Source: Microbacteriaceae bacterium UBA6152 (GTDB taxonomy: Bacteria > Actinomycetota > Actinomycetes > Actinomycetales > Microbacteriaceae). From it: a stretch of DNA of 7,152 nucleotides. This document shows positions 5,934 through 7,152 of this stretch, piece by piece. The stretch spans positions 1 through 7,152 of the forward strand of contig DIUS01000121.1 of NCBI GenBank assembly GCA_002423075.1, given 5' to 3'. Made by a program: the position numbers and the translations under genes. Under the pieces are notes generated by a model. That model worked only from the letters and a program-made list of their open reading frames with translations. It was not told the origin of the DNA and did not search any database. Position 1 is the first letter of the stretch. Each line of letters opens with the position of its first letter.

Positions 5934-6626
5934 CTACCCCTGCGGAACCGAGACGGCGACCTTGGCGGGCCGTACGAGGCGGTCGCCCAGGACGTAGCCG
6001 CCCTCGATGACTTCGGCCACGGTGTTCTCAGTAATATCGGCGGTCGGCAGCTGCACAATCGCCTCGTGCAGCGCCGGGTCGAAGGCTTCACCCACAACGC
6101 CGACTGATCGCAGACCGTAGCGCTCGAGCGCCGCCCGAAGCTTCTGCGCGACGAGCTCGAGGGGGCTGCCTTCGAGGTCTCCGTGCGCCGCGGCACGATC
6201 GAGGTCGTCGATCGCCGGCAGCAGCGAGCGGATCACGTCGGCGATGACCGCCTCGCGGTTCGCGGCGCGATCGCGCTCGACCCGCGTGCGGAAGTTCGCC
6301 AGCTCGGCCTCGGCGCGGGCAGCACGATCGCGGTACTCCTCGATCTCGCGCTGCCCGGCCTCGCTGAGGATGTGGTCGATGTCAGCGTCGAGACCACGTT
6401 CTTCCGATAGCCCAGCTCCCGACACAGACACCTCGACATCGGCGTCTTCTGCCGCGAACAGCTCGTCGACCGACTCAGCGTCAGTCGGCGCTCCGTCTTC
6501 GGCGAGCGGCGTCTCGTCGACCGTGCGCGCCTCGCCCGTCTCCGGATCGATGCGGCGTTTGTCGCGCACCACGGGTTCGTGCTGCGTGCCGGTCTCGTTC
6601 TCGTCGTCGCGCTTCTTCGGCGCCAT
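5934..6626 (-). CDS. grpE: GrpE nucleotide-exchange factor
   Basis: GrpE is a cytoplasmic dimer that releases ADP from DnaK. The 230-residue protein has a long, charged, probably disordered N-terminus (1-80), a coiled-coil helix (about 92-128, with AELANFRTRVERDR), a four-helix dimer region with LLPAIDDLDRA (135-145), and the C-terminal beta domain with the family signature FDPALHEAI (182-190) and GGYVLGDRLVRPAKVAVS (209-226). It is somewhat longer than E. coli GrpE (197), the difference lying in the N-terminal acidic extension. The ATG at 6626 lies two bases after the dnaK stop. The nearest purine-rich site, AAGGA, is about 12 bases upstream, so translation may rely on coupling to dnaK. Confidence 0.96.
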   Translation of the reverse strand: MAPKKRDDENETGTQHEPVVRDKRRIDPETGEARTVDETPLAEDGAPTDAESVDELFAAEDADVEVSVSGAGLSEERGLDADIDHILSEAGQREIEEYRDRAARAEAELANFRTRVERDRAANREAVIADVIRSLLPAIDDLDRAAAHGDLEGSPLELVAQKLRAALERYGLRSVGVVGEAFDPALHEAIVQLPTADITENTVAEVIEGGYVLGDRLVRPAKVAVSVPQG

Positions 6627-6628
6627 GG

Positions 6629-7152
6629 CTACTTCTTATCCTTGTCCGCGTTCTTCTCCGCGTCGTCGTCATCGACGATCTCGGCGTCGACCACGTCGTC
6701 GTCGTTCGACGAGGTCTCCTGGTCGTCCGAGGGCGTCGGATCCATCTGCGAGGCAGAGTAGATCGCTTCGCCGAGCTTGGTCTGCGAGGCGTTGAGGGCG
6801 TCGAACGCGTTCTTCACCGCGGCGTCATCGTCACCGGCGAGCGCCGTCTTGAGAGCATCCACGTCGGCCTGCACCTCGCCCTTGACGTCGTCAGGGAGCT
6901 TGTCGTCGTTCTCCTTGATGAGCTTCTCGATCGAGTAGACGAGCTGCTCAGAGTTGTTGCGCACCTCGGCCTTCTCGCGACGATCCTTGTCTTCTGCGGC
7001 GTGCTCCTCGGCCTCGCGCACCATGCGCTCGATGTCTTCCTTCGCGAGCGACGAGCCGCCCGTGATGGTCATCGACTGCTCTTTGCCGGTGCCCTTGTCT
7101 TTCGCCGAGACGTGCACGATTCCGTTCGCGTCGATGTCGAAGGTGACCTCGA
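6629..7152 (-). CDS. dnaK: DnaK (Hsp70), C-terminal part; gene continues past the window edge
   Basis: The frame is open from the window edge (first whole codon at 7150) for 173 residues to a TAG at 6629-6631. It opens in the beta-sandwich substrate-binding domain with the conserved FDIDANGIVHVSAKDKGTGK stretch, continues ITGGSSL into the alpha-helical lid (about residues 40-130 of the fragment), and ends in a disordered acidic tail with DDVVDAEIVDDDD and a final KDKK. The ATPase domain is outside. Genes follow in the order grpE, dnaJ, hspR. The operon promoter, probably with another HAIR operator, lies beyond the right edge. A GTG at 7117 falls within conserved DnaK sequence and is not a start. 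Confidence 0.97.
   Translation of the reverse strand, partial: EVTFDIDANGIVHVSAKDKGTGKEQSMTITGGSSLAKEDIERMVREAEEHAAEDKDRREKAEVRNNSEQLVYSIEKLIKENDDKLPDDVKGEVQADVDALKTALAGDDDAAVKNAFDALNASQTKLGEAIYSASQMDPTPSDDQETSSNDDDVVDAEIVDDDDAEKNADKDKK

Noticed and set aside
4817..6010. A 397-codon open frame on the plus strand opposite dnaJ and hspR, and a similar one at 3754-5043 opposite the methyltransferase and hspR.
   Set aside because: Both mirror well-supported genes and show no domain, start-site or composition support of their own.
1..7152. tRNA or rRNA genes, CRISPR arrays, insertion sequences, phage genes or attachment sites.
   Set aside because: No regularly spaced repeats, transposase-like proteins or structured RNA genes were seen; nearly all of the window is accounted for by conserved chromosomal genes.

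Overview
The window is high-GC bacterial DNA and looks like an actinobacterial chromosome, most probably Microbacteriaceae. That placement is inference. It rests on the GC content, a dnaK-grpE-dnaJ-hspR gene order with an HspR-type operator (HAIR), a DnaJ without a zinc finger, a ClpB without its N-terminal domain, and an F420-type flavin oxidoreductase fragment.

Layout. Positions 1-944 are plus strand: the last 64 codons of an LLM-class, probably F420-dependent oxidoreductase, then a small LysE-family exporter. Positions 945-1078 are a convergent intergenic region holding a hexanucleotide repeat, five copies of CCACCG, and a long imperfect inverted repeat placed almost midway between the two stop codons. 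Everything from 1079 to 7152 is minus strand. Read in the direction of transcription (right to left) it is: dnaK (3' part only), grpE, dnaJ, hspR, an RlmG/RsmC-like rRNA methyltransferase, a 164-base intergenic region, and clpB. No gene-free stretch exceeds 300 bases.

How the genes work together. DnaK, GrpE and DnaJ form the Hsp70 folding machine and ClpB is the disaggregase that works with it. HspR is the MerR-family repressor of such genes and uses DnaK as co-repressor in the actinobacteria where it has been studied. Genes from dnaK to the methyltransferase are separated by only 2-19 bases, so they look like one transcript. clpB is set apart and has a near-consensus HAIR operator (12 of 14 arm positions) about 40-60 bases upstream of its start. 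It can therefore be induced separately while staying in the same feedback loop.

Unusual points: the N-domain-less ClpB; the zinc-finger-free DnaJ with an internally duplicated G/F segment; an rRNA methyltransferase spaced for translational coupling to the heat-shock repressor; and the convergent-gene inverted repeat. I see no sign of a wholly new system. This is a conserved stress operon with lineage-specific variations.
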